A stretch of 63,380 nucleotides of DNA from Chlorobiaceae bacterium (GCA_013334755.1 JAAXWX010000005.1:1860-65239); one strand, 5' to 3'. Numbered from the stretch's first letter, positions 8,414-18,583 are shown. The notes: generated by a model not told the origin, from the letters alone. A program made the numbers and translations.

Positions 8414-8836
8414 TTATGAGGTTCCCGCACTGAAGCGGTCGAGATAAAATGCCTCTTTTTCCTGCATCAAGTTATGATCATCGGGTGACTGATCGTCATA
8501 ACCGATAAGATGAAGTGCTGAATGTAAGGTAACACGCAGGAGCTCCTGCTGAAAATCAACCGAAAATCTGGCCGAGTTTTCCTTGACTACATCGAGCGAG
8601 ATATAAAACTCGCCATCAATGTCACTCCCCTTGTTGTACCGGAAGGTAATGGTATCGGTAGGATAGTCATGGCTGAGAAACTCACGGTTGATACGCTGTA
8701 TCAATTTGTTTCCGCAGTAGACACCAACGATGGAGTCAACAGTACAGCCCTCATTTTCCAGAACCAGAAGAACAGCTTTCTCAAGAATCTGTTCGGGAAT
8801 CTCCCTTTTGGTGGTGTTATGGATTTGCAACGTCAT
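8414..8836 (-). CDS. ybeY: Endoribonuclease YbeY (rRNA maturation factor)
   Basis: Single-strand endoribonuclease of 16S rRNA 3'-end maturation and ribosome quality control, 140 residues from the ATG at 8836. An in-frame ATG at 8869 is the longer alternative; neither has a good Shine-Dalgarno sequence. The family core is present: NREFLSHDYPTDTITF, then LHSALHLIGYDDQSPDDH. Two zinc-ligand histidines of the H-x3-H-x5-H motif are kept (residues 105 and 109), but the third position is Asp rather than His. The start lies inside the end of hflX (overlap about 20 bases), so translation is coupled. Confidence 0.85.
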   Translation of the reverse strand: MTLQIHNTTKREIPEQILEKAVLLVLENEGCTVDSIVGVYCGNKLIQRINREFLSHDYPTDTITFRYNKGSDIDGEFYISLDVVKENSARFSVDFQQELLRVTLHSALHLIGYDDQSPDDHNLMQEKEAFYLDRFSAGTS

Positions 8837-10121
8837 CGTGCATGATTTGTGATGAGTTGATAAGGGCATCGATATGTTTCAGCTGATTTTTACGCACCCT
8901 GAAGGTCAGCTCAACCTCTTCATCGACATAATTCTTGTCGATAACTTCAGTGTTCTCATACAGGTAAGTGATCAGTTTATAGTTGGAGACATGCACGCTG
9001 ATTTTGCGCTCGATGTAATCACGGGCAATCTGTTGACCGATTATCTCTTTGAGAAGGGAAATATTGATTCCCCGTCTGGCAGATATAAATACGGCATCAG
9101 GATACTTCTCACTGATTTCCCTCAGTAAAGAGGGATCTTCAAGAGCATCAATCTTGTTGAAAACTTCGATGATGTTGTCATGCTCAACGCCAATTTCCTT
9201 AAGCGTATCACGCACAACCACCATCTGCTCTTCAAAACCAGGGTGGCTGATGTCTATAACATGGATGAGAAAATCTGCCTGAAGCACCTCGTCAAGAGTC
9301 GATTTAAAACTCTCGACAAGCGTATGCGGGAGTTTTCGGATAAAACCAACAGTATCCGAGAGAAGAACCAGCTTGTTGATGTTAAGTTCCAGACGGCGGG
9401 TTTTGGTATCGAGCGTAGCAAAAAGCCTGTTTTCGGCAAAAGCTTCAGCCTCGGGGCATAGGGCATTCATGAGGGTGGACTTGCCCGCATTGGTATAACC
9501 AACAAGAGAGACCCTCGGCACTGTCTGCCGCCCGCGAGTCTGTGTATCATGCTGCAGCGACACATCACGAAGCTTTTTTTTCAGCAGGGATATCCTGTTG
9601 CGAACAAGCCGGCGATCGGTCTCGATCTGGGTTTCACCGGGACCCTTGTTGCCAATACCACCCTTCTGTTTTGAAAGGTGCGTCCACTGTCCGGAAAGAC
9701 GGGGAAGCATGTATTCAAGCTGGGCAAGCTCAACCTGCATCTTTGCCTGGGCAGATTGGGCTCTTATGGCAAAAATCTGCAGGATAAGACCTGTTCGATC
9801 TATCACCTTGCATTCAAGTGATTTCTCAAGGTTTCTTGCCTGGGCAGGTGAAAGATCGTCATCAAAAATGACGATATCGATCTCCTTCTCCTTGACAAAC
9901 AAAACAAGTTCATCAACTTTACCCTTTCCAATACAGTAGGCAGGATCACGCAGTTTTTTGTCCTGTATGAATGATTCAACAACATCAGCTCCGGCGGTAT
10001 CTGCAAGAAAAGTCAACTCATCGAGATATTCCTCAACGAGAGATCTGGGTGTTTCGGGGGGGGAACAGAGGCCGACAAGAATAGCCTTTTCCCTTCTATT
10101 TTCAGGGGTAACAGTATTCAA
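8817..10121 (-). CDS. hflX: GTPase HflX
   Basis: Ribosome-associated GTPase that splits stalled or heat-damaged 70S ribosomes; 434 residues. The N-terminal HflX domain (VDELVLFVKEKEIDIVIFDDDLSPAQARNLEK, described here by its key DDDLSPAQ) is followed by the linker signature GPGETQIETDRR. The G domain has G1 GYTNAGKST, G3 DTVGFIRKLPH and G4 NKID. The start at 10121 is a TTG, as no in-frame ATG gives the full N-terminal domain. The gene overlaps ybeY downstream. The pair hflX-ybeY is a plausible ribosome-quality unit. Confidence 0.92.
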   Translation of the reverse strand: MNTVTPENRREKAILVGLCSPPETPRSLVEEYLDELTFLADTAGADVVESFIQDKKLRDPAYCIGKGKVDELVLFVKEKEIDIVIFDDDLSPAQARNLEKSLECKVIDRTGLILQIFAIRAQSAQAKMQVELAQLEYMLPRLSGQWTHLSKQKGGIGNKGPGETQIETDRRLVRNRISLLKKKLRDVSLQHDTQTRGRQTVPRVSLVGYTNAGKSTLMNALCPEAEAFAENRLFATLDTKTRRLELNINKLVLLSDTVGFIRKLPHTLVESFKSTLDEVLQADFLIHVIDISHPGFEEQMVVVRDTLKEIGVEHDNIIEVFNKIDALEDPSLLREISEKYPDAVFISARRGINISLLKEIIGQQIARDYIERKISVHVSNYKLITYLYENTEVIDKNYVDEEVELTFRVRKNQLKHIDALINSSQIMHDDVANP

Positions 10122-10331
10122 AAGAGCAGTAGTAAATTACGTAAGTATTTGAATGATAAAGAGCTGCAACTTGGTATGTTGCTATATTACAACCATTGTT
10201 TTATCTTGCCAACTCTTTATTGTAAACATTTCCGGTCTTTAAAAAGTTACACATTTTTGCTTTCACCCCATACCGCTATGGGTAAAAAAACTGTGATGAC
10301 CAGAACAGGCTAATATAAGCGCCCATGGCAG

Positions 10332-11264
10332 ATGAATCACAACGATAACGAAAACAATGCGGGGCCTGAGACCGAAAAGCTGATAACGCTTGAAAATGCC
10401 TATACGTACTGTCGGCAGATTTCAAAAGTTCATGCAAAAACCTTCTACCTTGCAAGCATGTTTCTGCCCAGAAAGCAGCAGAAACCGATTTTCGCCATCT
10501 ACGCATTGCTGCGTACGGTTGATGATATCGTTGATCTCGCAGAAGTCAAACTGACAAACGGCCTTATTACCAGTGAAGAGATCCAGAGAATGCTTGCGGA
10601 CTGGAAATCCAAGCTTCAGGCATGCTACGCCGGAAAAGTTGACAACGATCCGATCATGATGGCCTGGCACGATACCCTGAAAAGCTATTCGATCCCGATA
10701 GCACTCCCGCTTGACCTGATGGACGGCGTTGCCATGGATATCGAGTTCAAGCCGTTCGAAACCTTCGATGAGCTCTATGTTTACTGCTACAAGGTCGCCG
10801 CGGTCGTCGGGCTGATGACATCCGAAATTTTCGGCTACAGTGACAAAAAAGCACTTGAACATGCCATAGAGCTTGGCATTGCCATGCAGTTGACCAACAT
10901 TCTTCGCGATGTCGGAGAAGATGTTGATCGTGGCAGAATCTATCTTCCGCTTGAGGATCTTAGGCGTTTCAACTATTCGAGTGAAGAGCTGATGCAGAAA
11001 ACGATAAACGATAACTTCATCAATCTCATGAAGTTTCAGATTGAGCGGGCAAGAAGCTACTACCGGTCGTCTGACAAAGGCATCCCGATGCTTGAAAAGC
11101 AAAGCCGGTTTGGTGTCGCTATCAGCAGCATCAACTACAGCAATATTTTAACAGCAATCGAAAAAAACAACTACGATGTTTTTTCAAAAAGAGCCTATCG
11201 CTCTTTTTTTCAAAAGATCAGCACCATTCCTTACATCTGGTATAAAACCCTTGGATCTTCCTGA
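10332..11264 (+). CDS. crtB: Phytoene synthase (squalene/phytoene synthase family)
   Basis: Condenses two geranylgeranyl diphosphates to phytoene, the first committed step of carotenoid synthesis (chlorobactene/isorenieratene type in green sulfur bacteria). 310 residues. Both Mg-diphosphate motifs are present: DDIVD at residues 64-68 and DVGED at 193-197 within [32 protein letters not shown] near 151-162 matches the family's YCYxVAG.VG helix. The ATG at 10332 gives normal length, though no strong Shine-Dalgarno sequence precedes it. A squalene synthase cannot be fully excluded, but phytoene synthase fits a phototroph better. lysS follows 65 bases downstream. Confidence 0.82.
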   Translation: MNHNDNENNAGPETEKLITLENAYTYCRQISKVHAKTFYLASMFLPRKQQKPIFAIYALLRTVDDIVDLAEVKLTNGLITSEEIQRMLADWKSKLQACYAGKVDNDPIMMAWHDTLKSYSIPIALPLDLMDGVAMDIEFKPFETFDELYVYCYKVAAVVGLMTSEIFGYSDKKALEHAIELGIAMQLTNILRDVGEDVDRGRIYLPLEDLRRFNYSSEELMQKTINDNFINLMKFQIERARSYYRSSDKGIPMLEKQSRFGVAISSINYSNILTAIEKNNYDVFSKRAYRSFFQKISTIPYIWYKTLGSS

Positions 11265-11329
11265 CGGACTGGAATATTCAAACTGATTATATTTTTTCAC
11301 ATACAGAATTCGAGAGGCAGACGACCATC

Positions 11330-12865
11330 ATGCATAAAGAAAACGATCCGAACAAGAATATCCCCGAACAGCCAGCACAGATTTCGCTGAACGACCAGAT
11401 GCAACGCCGTCTTGAGGAGCGTCAGCACATCATGGATGCCGGTGTCAATCCATATCCATCCCATTTCGACGTCAGCCACGCTTCCCTGGAAATTATCGGA
11501 AATTTTGAGGAAGAGGCAAAAACACCCGTTTCTGTTGCCGGAAGGATCATGACCATCAGAAAGATGGGAAAAGCCTCTTTTTTCCATCTGCAGGATTCAG
11601 CAGGCCGAATCCAGATTTACATGAAAAAGGACGATGTAGGCGAAACAACCTACAACACCTTCAAACTGCTCGACATCGGCGATATTGTCGGGGTCAGGGG
11701 TTATACCTTTAAAACCAGAACCGGAGAAATTTCAGTCCATGCTGAAACGCTTGAACTGCTTACCAAATCGCTGCGCCCGATACCTGTCGCCAAGGAAAAG
11801 GAGGTTGATGGGGAGAAGGTTGTGTTTGATGCTTTCAGCGACAAGGAGCTTCGCTACCGCCAGCGTTATGTGGATCTGATTGTCAATCCGGAAGTCAAGC
11901 AGACCTTTATCAAGCGGAGTGCCATCGTCTCGTTCATGCGGCAGTTCTTTTCAGGAAAAGGGTGGCTTGAGGTTGAAACACCAATCCTGCAACCTATTTA
12001 CGGTGGAGCTGCCGCCCGTCCGTTTACCACACATCACAACGCGCTCGATATGCAGCTCTACCTGCGTATCGCCAATGAACTCTACCTCAAACGGCTTATC
12101 GTCGGTGGCTTTGACGGGGTTTTCGAATTTGCCAAGGATTTCCGCAACGAGGGCATCGACCGTTTCCATAATCCGGAATTCACCCAGGTTGAGCTCTATG
12201 TCGCCTACAAGGATTACAACTGGATGATGAAAACCGTGGAGGAGCTTCTCTTCGAAACTGCGATACAGGTCAACAAGAGTGAAGTCACCCTCTTTCTCGG
12301 CAATGAGATCAGCCTTAAACCCCCGTTCCGGCGCCTGAGCATTATCGACGCGATTGCCGAATACACCGGACAGAATATCAGGGGGAAATCCGAAGAAGAA
12401 CTTCGCTTTACTGCAAAGGATCTCGGCCTTGAGCTTGATCCCAAAATCAGCAGCGGCAAGATTATTGATGAAATTTTCGGCGAATTTGTGGAGCCAAAAC
12501 TCATTCAGCCGACCTTTATCATCGACTACCCGACAGAGATGTCGCCCCTTGCCAAGGAGCACCCATCCCAGCCTGGTATCGTTGAACGTTTCGAGCTCAT
12601 CATCGGAGGTAAGGAGGTCTGCAACTCCTTCTCTGAACTGAACGACCCGGTCATACAGCGTGAACGGCTTGAATCGCAGGCAAAATTAAGGCAGCGTGGC
12701 GACGAAGAGGCTATGATTGTCGACGATGACTTCCTCCGCGCCATCGAATACGGTATGCCGCCCTGCGCTGGCATCGGCATCGGCATTGATCGGCTTGTTA
12801 TGATCCTCACCGGTCAGGACTCAATCAGGGACGTCATCTTCTTCCCTCATTTGAAACCGGAATAG
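11330..12865 (+). CDS. lysS: Lysyl-tRNA synthetase, class II
   Basis: Charges tRNA-Lys; 511 residues, the usual length. An N-terminal OB-fold ([21 protein letters not shown], key motif [12 protein letters not shown]) precedes the class II core. Motif 2 is [16 protein letters not shown] and motif 3 is [13 protein letters not shown], with [14 protein letters not shown] at the C-terminus, as in bacterial LysS. A hydrophilic leader of about 20 residues precedes the OB-fold. It is in the same orientation as crtB upstream and is probably independently expressed. Confidence 0.96.
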   Translation: MHKENDPNKNIPEQPAQISLNDQMQRRLEERQHIMDAGVNPYPSHFDVSHASLEIIGNFEEEAKTPVSVAGRIMTIRKMGKASFFHLQDSAGRIQIYMKKDDVGETTYNTFKLLDIGDIVGVRGYTFKTRTGEISVHAETLELLTKSLRPIPVAKEKEVDGEKVVFDAFSDKELRYRQRYVDLIVNPEVKQTFIKRSAIVSFMRQFFSGKGWLEVETPILQPIYGGAAARPFTTHHNALDMQLYLRIANELYLKRLIVGGFDGVFEFAKDFRNEGIDRFHNPEFTQVELYVAYKDYNWMMKTVEELLFETAIQVNKSEVTLFLGNEISLKPPFRRLSIIDAIAEYTGQNIRGKSEEELRFTAKDLGLELDPKISSGKIIDEIFGEFVEPKLIQPTFIIDYPTEMSPLAKEHPSQPGIVERFELIIGGKEVCNSFSELNDPVIQRERLESQAKLRQRGDEEAMIVDDDFLRAIEYGMPPCAGIGIGIDRLVMILTGQDSIRDVIFFPHLKPE

Positions 12866-12980
12866 AGTACACCGGAGTGCAGCGAGAATAGGAAACCTCG
12901 GCTTTTAGGGGAACATCTCGTTATTCTGCCAATATGTCGTCCCCAGAAGACACGGTTTATCAAACTGAATTGGTACCCCT

Positions 12981-13658
12981 ATGACTCCGCTCTTGTCCCG
13001 TTTCCAGCAGCTTTCCCTGCCCGACCTTGTCGGGCAGGGTGAAAACGAGGAAACCGAGTTCAAAAGGCTCATAAACTCTCCTTCCAAAATAGCTAAACCC
13101 ATCACAGCCTTCGCCAACAGCCACGGAGGAATCATTCTGATCGGAGTTGACGACAACAAACGGATAGTCGGCATCCACAGTGAGAAAGAAACGCTTGAAA
13201 TCGTGTATCAAGCAGTGAAGCTCCATATCGATCCGGAACCGCGCATCGATAACTATGTCGATGAGTACAAGAACAGGCTTGTGCTTATCGTATGTATTCC
13301 TGAAAGTAATGACAAGCCGCACTATTATCTCGAACAAACGACAGATCCCAATACCCTGAAAGCCGTAACAAAAAAAAGGGCCTATACCCGTGAAGGCAAC
13401 CGCAACAGGGCGCTGTGCGACGACCGGATCACCCTGATGCAGTCAAAAAAATATCCGTTGAAGATGTCGTTCGGAGAAAAGGAAATAATGCTCCTGAGCT
13501 TCCTCCAGATTCACAAGGTGATCACTGCAGACGAATACGGAAAAATGACGGGGCTCCCTCTCGACAAAGCAAGAGAATCACTCATAGCGATGGTTCGCTC
13601 GGGAGCGGTAAAACTTCAGACAAACGGTGAAAAAAGCTATTACACGCTGCCTACCTGA
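12981..13658 (+). CDS. AlbA_2/divergent-AAA (Schlafen-type) domain protein with winged-helix tail
   Basis: 225-residue protein. The first 125 residues match the AlbA_2 (Slfn-type) putative nucleic-acid-binding domain: [32 protein letters not shown], then [12 protein letters not shown]. The last 65 residues ([24 protein letters not shown] and on) look like a winged helix. Such proteins are predicted transcription or RNA regulators; no target is known. It ends 8 bases inside the convergent epimerase gene. It sits 115 bases after lysS with no clear terminator between. Patchy distribution of this family suggests an accessory gene, but its codon use does not look alien by eye. Confidence 0.75.
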   Translation: MTPLLSRFQQLSLPDLVGQGENEETEFKRLINSPSKIAKPITAFANSHGGIILIGVDDNKRIVGIHSEKETLEIVYQAVKLHIDPEPRIDNYVDEYKNRLVLIVCIPESNDKPHYYLEQTTDPNTLKAVTKKRAYTREGNRNRALCDDRITLMQSKKYPLKMSFGEKEIMLLSFLQIHKVITADEYGKMTGLPLDKARESLIAMVRSGAVKLQTNGEKSYYTLPT

Positions 13659-14661
13659 CTCCATAGTATTCGCGGTACCAGGCAACAAAACGCCGGATGC
13701 CTTCCTGCACGGTGGTTTCAGGCTTGTAATGGACATCCTGCATGAGCTGGTCAACGTCAGCATACGTATCCGGTACGTCGCCGGGCTGCAGCGGCAGCAG
13801 CTCTTTTGTCGCTGTACGGCCAAGCTGCTCTTCAAGAGCTTTGATGTAGTCCATGAGTTCGACCGGGTTACTGTTGCCGATATTGTATACTCTCCATGGA
13901 GCCCTGCTTGTGCCGGGATCGGGGTTGAGCCCTGACCAGTCAGGATTGGGCTCGGCAACATGATCAAGCGTCCTCAGAACGCCTTCGGCAATATCATCGA
14001 TATAGGTAAAATCCCTGCGATGCTTGCCGTAATTGAATACCTGAATTGGTTTGTTGTTCACGATGGCATCAGTAAAGAGGAAAAGAGCCATATCAGGCCG
14101 TCCCCAGGGACCGTAAACGGTAAAAAAGCGCAGACCGGTAGTCGGCAGATTGTAAAGGTTGCTGTAGGTATGCGCCATCAGCTCATTGGCCTTCTTGCTT
14201 GCCGCGTAAAGTGAGAGCGGATGATCAACATTGTCATGCACGGAAAAAGGCATGGTCTCATTAGAACCGTAAACCGAACTTGAAGAGGCGTAGACCAGAT
14301 GCTTCACTCCGTTATGACGGCACCCTTCAAGAATATTGAGAAAGCCCACGATATTGCTCTCAATATAGGAGTGCGGGTTTTGAATTGAATAGCGGACGCC
14401 CGCCTGAGCGGCAAGATTAATCACCCGTTCAAATCCTCCTGTCCGGAAAAGCTCCTCAATGGTTCCCCTGTCAGAAATATCAGCTTTAACAAAGGTGAAC
14501 CCTTCAAACGGCAGAAGCATGGAAAGCCGCGCCTCTTTAAGCGAGACATCGTAATAATCATTCATGTTATCAACACCGGTCACCCGCTCTCCGCGTTCAA
14601 GGAGGCGTTTGCAGACATGAAATCCTATAAATCCGGCTGCGCCGGTCACCAGTATATTCAT
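13651..14661 (-). CDS. NAD-dependent epimerase, UDP-glucuronate 4-epimerase type
   Basis: 336-residue extended SDR, probably converting UDP-glucuronate to UDP-galacturonate for capsule or LPS. Rossmann motif GAAGFIGF lies at residues 7-14. [15 protein letters not shown] and the catalytic YAASKK (Y-x3-K) follow, then [22 protein letters not shown] and [14 protein letters not shown]. Both are signatures of the GalE/CapI group that acts on UDP-glucuronate. Start ATG at 14661. The 3' end overlaps the convergent AlbA_2 gene by 8 bases. The exact sugar is inferred, not shown. Confidence 0.85.
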   Translation of the reverse strand: MNILVTGAAGFIGFHVCKRLLERGERVTGVDNMNDYYDVSLKEARLSMLLPFEGFTFVKADISDRGTIEELFRTGGFERVINLAAQAGVRYSIQNPHSYIESNIVGFLNILEGCRHNGVKHLVYASSSSVYGSNETMPFSVHDNVDHPLSLYAASKKANELMAHTYSNLYNLPTTGLRFFTVYGPWGRPDMALFLFTDAIVNNKPIQVFNYGKHRRDFTYIDDIAEGVLRTLDHVAEPNPDWSGLNPDPGTSRAPWRVYNIGNSNPVELMDYIKALEEQLGRTATKELLPLQPGDVPDTYADVDQLMQDVHYKPETTVQEGIRRFVAWYREYYGVR

Positions 14662-14980
14662 TGCTCTTGTTCAATAATGTGGTTTGCCGCCCTTGTTTGG
14701 CCGGCCATAAAAACTTCCGCCCCTTTTTCCGAATCCATAATAAAAACAATTTACCGCCCCAACAAGGCAAAAAGAGAAGCATAAAGAGGGACGTTGTTGA
14801 CTATGTGCACTTACAGCAAATAACGGATCAGACTGCTTATCACAAATAATCTGACAAAAACGCAAAAAACTTCTCGTTTTTTTTATTTTATTAGGTATAC
14901 TTAATAATATTCCGAAATTATTTAAGTACAACCCGTATATTTAAGCGTACTTTTCACTAACAACAAGAATCCTTACCTCT
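14662..14980. other. Divergent intergenic region, promoters for the epimerase and the ATP-grasp operon
   Basis: 319 bases separating divergently read genes, with strongly AT-rich sequence between about 14870 and 14960 (runs of T, then TTAGGTATACTTAATAATATT). It must hold promoters in both directions, but I cannot pick individual -35/-10 pairs with confidence. No RNA gene or convincing ORF is seen. Confidence 0.4.
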
Positions 14981-16429
14981 ATGAGTCGCTTCTTTGAGCG
15001 TTACGAAGCCGAAACCGCTCAGTTTTTTGACGAGGTTATATCAAAAGAGGGAGCCCCGCGGCCACACTACGACAAAATGCTTCACCGCTTCGGCCAGTTT
15101 TCGATTGATGATATCAAAGCCCGGAGAGAAATTGTCAATATTTTTTTCCGGAATCAGGGCATCACGTTTACGGTCTATGGTGAAGACGAGGGTGTTGAAC
15201 GTCTTTTTCCATTTGATCTGATTCCGAGAGTTTTGCCTGCCCACGAATGGCAAAGCATCGAAAAAGGACTTATACAGCGGATCACAGCACTCAATGCGTT
15301 TCTGAATGATATTTATCATGATCAGAAAATCCTTAAAGACAAGGTTATTCCTGCTGAACTGATTCTCGGAAGCCAGCACTTCAGGCGTGAATTTGTAGGT
15401 ATAAACCCACCGCTGGGCATCTACATTCATGTCACCGGAAGCGATATCATCCGGGATGGACAGGGTCACTACATGGTGCTTGAAGATAACCTGCGCACCC
15501 CAAGTGGGGTTTCCTATATGCTGCAGAACCGGCAGGCCATGAAACGCGCTTTCCCGGTACTGTTCGACAAATACAAGATCCGCCCGATCGAAAATTATCC
15601 GCAGGAGCTGCTCAGAACCCTGCAGGAAATCGGTCCAGGTTCCCGACGTGAACCTAACGTCGTAGTGCTGACTCCGGGGATATACAATTCCGCATACTTC
15701 GAGCACAGTTTTCTTGCCCGCCAGATGGGTGTTGAATTGACTGAAGGCAAAGACCTTGTCGTCAACAACAACAAGGTCTATACCAGAACAACCAGAGGAC
15801 TTGAGCTGGTTGACGTGATCTATCGCAGGGTTGACGATGCCTTTCTCGATCCGCTTGTTTTCCGTCCAGACTCAAAACTCGGTGTTGCAGGTCTTGTCAA
15901 CGCATACCGTAAAGGAAATGTAACCCTTGCCAACGCCATTGGTTGCGGTGTAGCTGATGATAAAGTGATCTACAGTTTCGTGCCGAAAATCATCAAATAT
16001 TACCTTGGTGAGGATCCAATTCTGCAAAATGTGCCAACCTGGCTTGCAAGCAATCCGGCTGATCTGAAATATATTCTTGCAAACCTCGGATCGCTGGTTG
16101 TAAAAGCCGCCAATGAATCAGGAGGTTACGGCATGCTGATCGGTCCGGAATCAACGATTGAGCAGCAGGAGAATTTTGCGGAGATGATTGTTGCCAATCC
16201 TCGGAACTATATTGCCCAGCCAACCATTTCGCTGTCGCGCCATCCCAGCTTTTTCAATGACACTGAGCTTTTGGGTTGTCATATCGACCTGCGCCCCTAT
16301 GTATTGTACGGTAAAACTATTACTATAGTGCCCGGAGGCCTGACAAGAGTAGCCCTCAAGCGTGGTTCACTGGTGGTCAACTCTTCTCAGGGCGGAGGCA
16401 GCAAAGACACCTGGGTTGTCGATGAATAA
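14981..16429 (+). CDS. Circularly permuted ATP-grasp type 2 protein
   Basis: 482-residue member of the circularly permuted ATP-grasp family (old DUF404/DUF407). Hallmarks are [19 protein letters not shown] near residue 165 (key NLRTPSG), [29 protein letters not shown] and [13 protein letters not shown], plus LDLR-type metal-binding HIDLRPYV near the C-terminus. These proteins are predicted ATP-dependent amide/peptide ligases that act with alpha-E and transglutaminase-like proteins (Iyer et al. proposal from genome context). First gene of a three-gene operon, 20 bases before the alpha-E gene. Substrate unknown. Confidence 0.88.
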   Translation: MSRFFERYEAETAQFFDEVISKEGAPRPHYDKMLHRFGQFSIDDIKARREIVNIFFRNQGITFTVYGEDEGVERLFPFDLIPRVLPAHEWQSIEKGLIQRITALNAFLNDIYHDQKILKDKVIPAELILGSQHFRREFVGINPPLGIYIHVTGSDIIRDGQGHYMVLEDNLRTPSGVSYMLQNRQAMKRAFPVLFDKYKIRPIENYPQELLRTLQEIGPGSRREPNVVVLTPGIYNSAYFEHSFLARQMGVELTEGKDLVVNNNKVYTRTTRGLELVDVIYRRVDDAFLDPLVFRPDSKLGVAGLVNAYRKGNVTLANAIGCGVADDKVIYSFVPKIIKYYLGEDPILQNVPTWLASNPADLKYILANLGSLVVKAANESGGYGMLIGPESTIEQQENFAEMIVANPRNYIAQPTISLSRHPSFFNDTELLGCHIDLRPYVLYGKTITIVPGGLTRVALKRGSLVVNSSQGGGSKDTWVVDE

Positions 16430-16449
16430 ACATTAATTTCTTATTACTT

Positions 16450-17523
16450 ATGCTAAGCCGTGTTGCTGAATCGCTTTTCTGGATGAGTCGTTATTTCGAA
16501 CGGGCAGAAAACACTGCCCGGTTTCTCGACGTCAATTTCAACCTGCTGCTCGACCTCAATAAAATTACCCACATAGAGAATCCGAGCTACTGGGTTGCGC
16601 TGATTCTTGTCACCAGCGACAAGGAGCGCTTCAACAGCATCTATGATGAGTACACCGCCCGTACCGTTACCGATTATCTGGTGTTCAACAAGAACAATCC
16701 GAACTCTATCACCTCCTGTATCGGTCTGGCGAGAGAAAATGCGCGAAGCATCATCGAAAGCATTTCCAGCGAGATGTGGGAGCAGATTAACAACCTCTAC
16801 CACTACCTGCAGAGCGTTACTCCGCAATTCGTGCACAACGATCCATACGGTTTCTACAAGGAGATCAAGAATGCTTCCCATCTTTTCCAGGGCATTACCG
16901 ACAACACCTTTTCCCACAATGAGGGGTGGGACTTTATACAGATTGCCAAGTATCTTGAGCGCACCGACAACATCGCGCGGCTGATTGATGTGAAATACCA
17001 CATGCTGCTCTCTGAAGCACAAAGCCAGCCTGAACTTGTAGAAGGTTCTGAAGATATCATTCAATGGATGGCTGTGCTGAAAAGCTGCAGTGCTCTTGAG
17101 GCATTCCGCAAGGTTTATCTTTCAAAGATCGATCCTGACAACATCCTTCGTTTTCTCATTCTTGACAGAACATTCCCTCGCAGCATTAACTTTTCCGTCT
17201 GTGCAGCTGAAGATGCCCTGTGGCGCATTTCCGGCAGCTCTCGTCACCGGTACGTCAACAACGCCGACCGGCTTATCGGAAAACTTGAAGCGGAACTGAG
17301 TTATACCGCCATTGAGGATATCTTTGCAAAGGGGTTGCATAACTACCTGGAAGATCTGGAACAGCGGCTGGTAAAAGTTGGAGAACAGGTGCACCTGACC
17401 TATTTTGCCTATCACACTCCGGAAATCGAGTCATCAGACATAGAAGAAGCCCTTCCCTTTACCGGCATAGCCGGTGGACGGGCCAACTGGAGCCAGGCAC
17501 AACAGCATCAGCAGCAGCAATAA
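16450..17523 (+). CDS. Alpha-E domain protein (DUF403)
   Basis: 357-residue all-alpha protein with the family's opening MLSRVAESLFWMSRYFERAENTARFLDV (key ESLFWMSRYFERAEN) and the second repeat IQIAKYLERTDNIARLIDVKY. Late motifs are FLILDRTFPRSI and FSVCAAEDALWRISG. Alpha-E proteins are always found beside circularly permuted ATP-grasp and transglutaminase-like genes and are thought to be partners or modifying subunits of the same peptide-forming system. The C-terminus is longer than most relatives and ends in a glutamine/histidine-rich tail (QQHQQQQ). The next gene starts 21 bases on. Confidence 0.88.
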   Translation: MLSRVAESLFWMSRYFERAENTARFLDVNFNLLLDLNKITHIENPSYWVALILVTSDKERFNSIYDEYTARTVTDYLVFNKNNPNSITSCIGLARENARSIIESISSEMWEQINNLYHYLQSVTPQFVHNDPYGFYKEIKNASHLFQGITDNTFSHNEGWDFIQIAKYLERTDNIARLIDVKYHMLLSEAQSQPELVEGSEDIIQWMAVLKSCSALEAFRKVYLSKIDPDNILRFLILDRTFPRSINFSVCAAEDALWRISGSSRHRYVNNADRLIGKLEAELSYTAIEDIFAKGLHNYLEDLEQRLVKVGEQVHLTYFAYHTPEIESSDIEEALPFTGIAGGRANWSQAQQHQQQQ

Positions 17524-17544
17524 CCGGTCGTAAATCAAAAGAGC

Positions 17545-18363
17545 ATGATTCTGAAAGTTGAACACTCTACCCTGTTTGAATATGACAGTCCAATATATGA
17601 AACAGCTACGGAAGTAAGACTCCACCCTGACAACAACCCTGCAGCTCCGCAACGTTGCGCAAGCTTCAAACTTCATGTCGATCCCCCTGCCACTATTTTT
17701 GAATACACCGATTTTTATGGCAACAAAGTCAACCATTTCAATCTGCTGCAGAGTCATAAACAGGTTAAAATTGTTGCGACTTCGGTAGTCGAAACCGGCA
17801 TGGGTCATGCTGAAGCCACAGATAATGAGGATATTTATCTGATGGACTTTTCATGTCAGAGCCGCTATGTCCATTTCGACTCGGCAATTCGTGACTTTAC
17901 AACCCTTTTTACCAGCAATACCGACAGTTATCAGCTTGCTGAATCAATCTGCCGACACATCAATGACTCATTCATCTATGAACCCGGCGTAACCGATGTT
18001 CACAGTACAAGCGCAGTCGTCATGGCACTCGGACGTGGAGTCTGCCAGGATTTTGCCCATATCATGCTTGCCGCCTGCCGCTACCTCGGTGTCCCTGCAC
18101 GCTATGTGAGTGGTTACCTGTACGGAGGAAGTACACCCGATGGGCACGATGAAGCAAGTCACGCCTGGTGTGAAGTCTACTGCGGCAGGGAAAAAGGTTG
18201 GATCGGCATGGATCCTACACATAAAACCCTTTTTGTCGATCATCGCTATATCAAGATCGGTTCCGGCCGAGATTATGACGATGTACCTCCGGTGCGGGGC
18301 ACCTACAAAGGAAATGCGGCCGAAAAGCTGACCGTTGCGGTCAGGGTAAGCTCAATGGAATAG
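17545..18363 (+). CDS. Transglutaminase-like cysteine protease/ligase
   Basis: 272-residue protein with an N-terminal beta domain (Bact_transglu_N: HSTLFEYDSPIYETATEVRLHP) and a transglutaminase core. The catalytic triad is Cys167 (RGVCQDFAH), His206 (ASHAWCEVY) and Asp223 (GMDPTHK), all present. No signal peptide, so cytoplasmic. It is the third gene of the ATP-grasp/alpha-E/transglutaminase operon. Family members are predicted to hydrolyse or transfer peptide bonds on the product of the ATP-grasp partner. The true reaction is unknown. Confidence 0.9.
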   Translation: MILKVEHSTLFEYDSPIYETATEVRLHPDNNPAAPQRCASFKLHVDPPATIFEYTDFYGNKVNHFNLLQSHKQVKIVATSVVETGMGHAEATDNEDIYLMDFSCQSRYVHFDSAIRDFTTLFTSNTDSYQLAESICRHINDSFIYEPGVTDVHSTSAVVMALGRGVCQDFAHIMLAACRYLGVPARYVSGYLYGGSTPDGHDEASHAWCEVYCGREKGWIGMDPTHKTLFVDHRYIKIGSGRDYDDVPPVRGTYKGNAAEKLTVAVRVSSME

Positions 18364-18374
18364 TCGATTAAGGG

Positions 18375-18390
18375 CTTGACAGGTGTCAAG
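18375..18390. repeat. 16-base palindrome CTTGACAGGTGTCAAG
   Basis: CTTGACA and TGTCAAG are perfect inverted halves around GG, directly after the transglutaminase gene. It contains a TTGACA that could act as a -35 element and overlaps the start of the possible 34-residue ORF. No T-tract follows, so it is not a standard terminator. An operator is possible. Confidence 0.35.
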
Positions 18391-18487
18391 AGGTGCACCT
18401 TATGCCATACTTGCGCTTGTTCTCATGATTTTTCTGTCCAGTGCCGATAATACCGCACCGATAACTGCAGAAGAAGAATACTATTAA
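18383..18487 (+). CDS. Possible 34-residue hydrophobic peptide after the transglutaminase operon
   Basis: Short frame starting GTG at 18383, 20 bases after the transglutaminase stop, ending TAA at 18485-18487. An AAGGG lies 8 bases upstream of the GTG and could serve as ribosome binding site. The peptide starts MSRGAPYAILALVLMIFLSS (one hydrophobic helix or signal peptide) and ends with an acidic tail TAEEEYY. It overlaps a 16-base palindrome. It could be a secreted or membrane peptide of the operon, or chance; there is no homology evidence. Confidence 0.3.
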   Translation: MSRGAPYAILALVLMIFLSSADNTAPITAEEEYY

Positions 18488-18583
18488 AACGGCAAGGACA
18501 GGATTCATACAGGGACTATACCGTTTTCATTCCCGTTTCAGCTTTAACAATCTATAACGCACTTCACCGATAAGAGCAAATCT

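Noticed and set aside
10267-10282. CCCATA-CCGC-TATGGG hairpin upstream of crtB
   Set aside because: Short stem followed by A's rather than T's; not a terminator and too weak to call.
10422-11102. 226-codon minus-strand frame
   Set aside because: Antisense shadow of crtB with no recognisable features.
15041-15706. 221-codon minus-strand frame
   Set aside because: Antisense to the ATP-grasp gene; composition matches a shadow frame.
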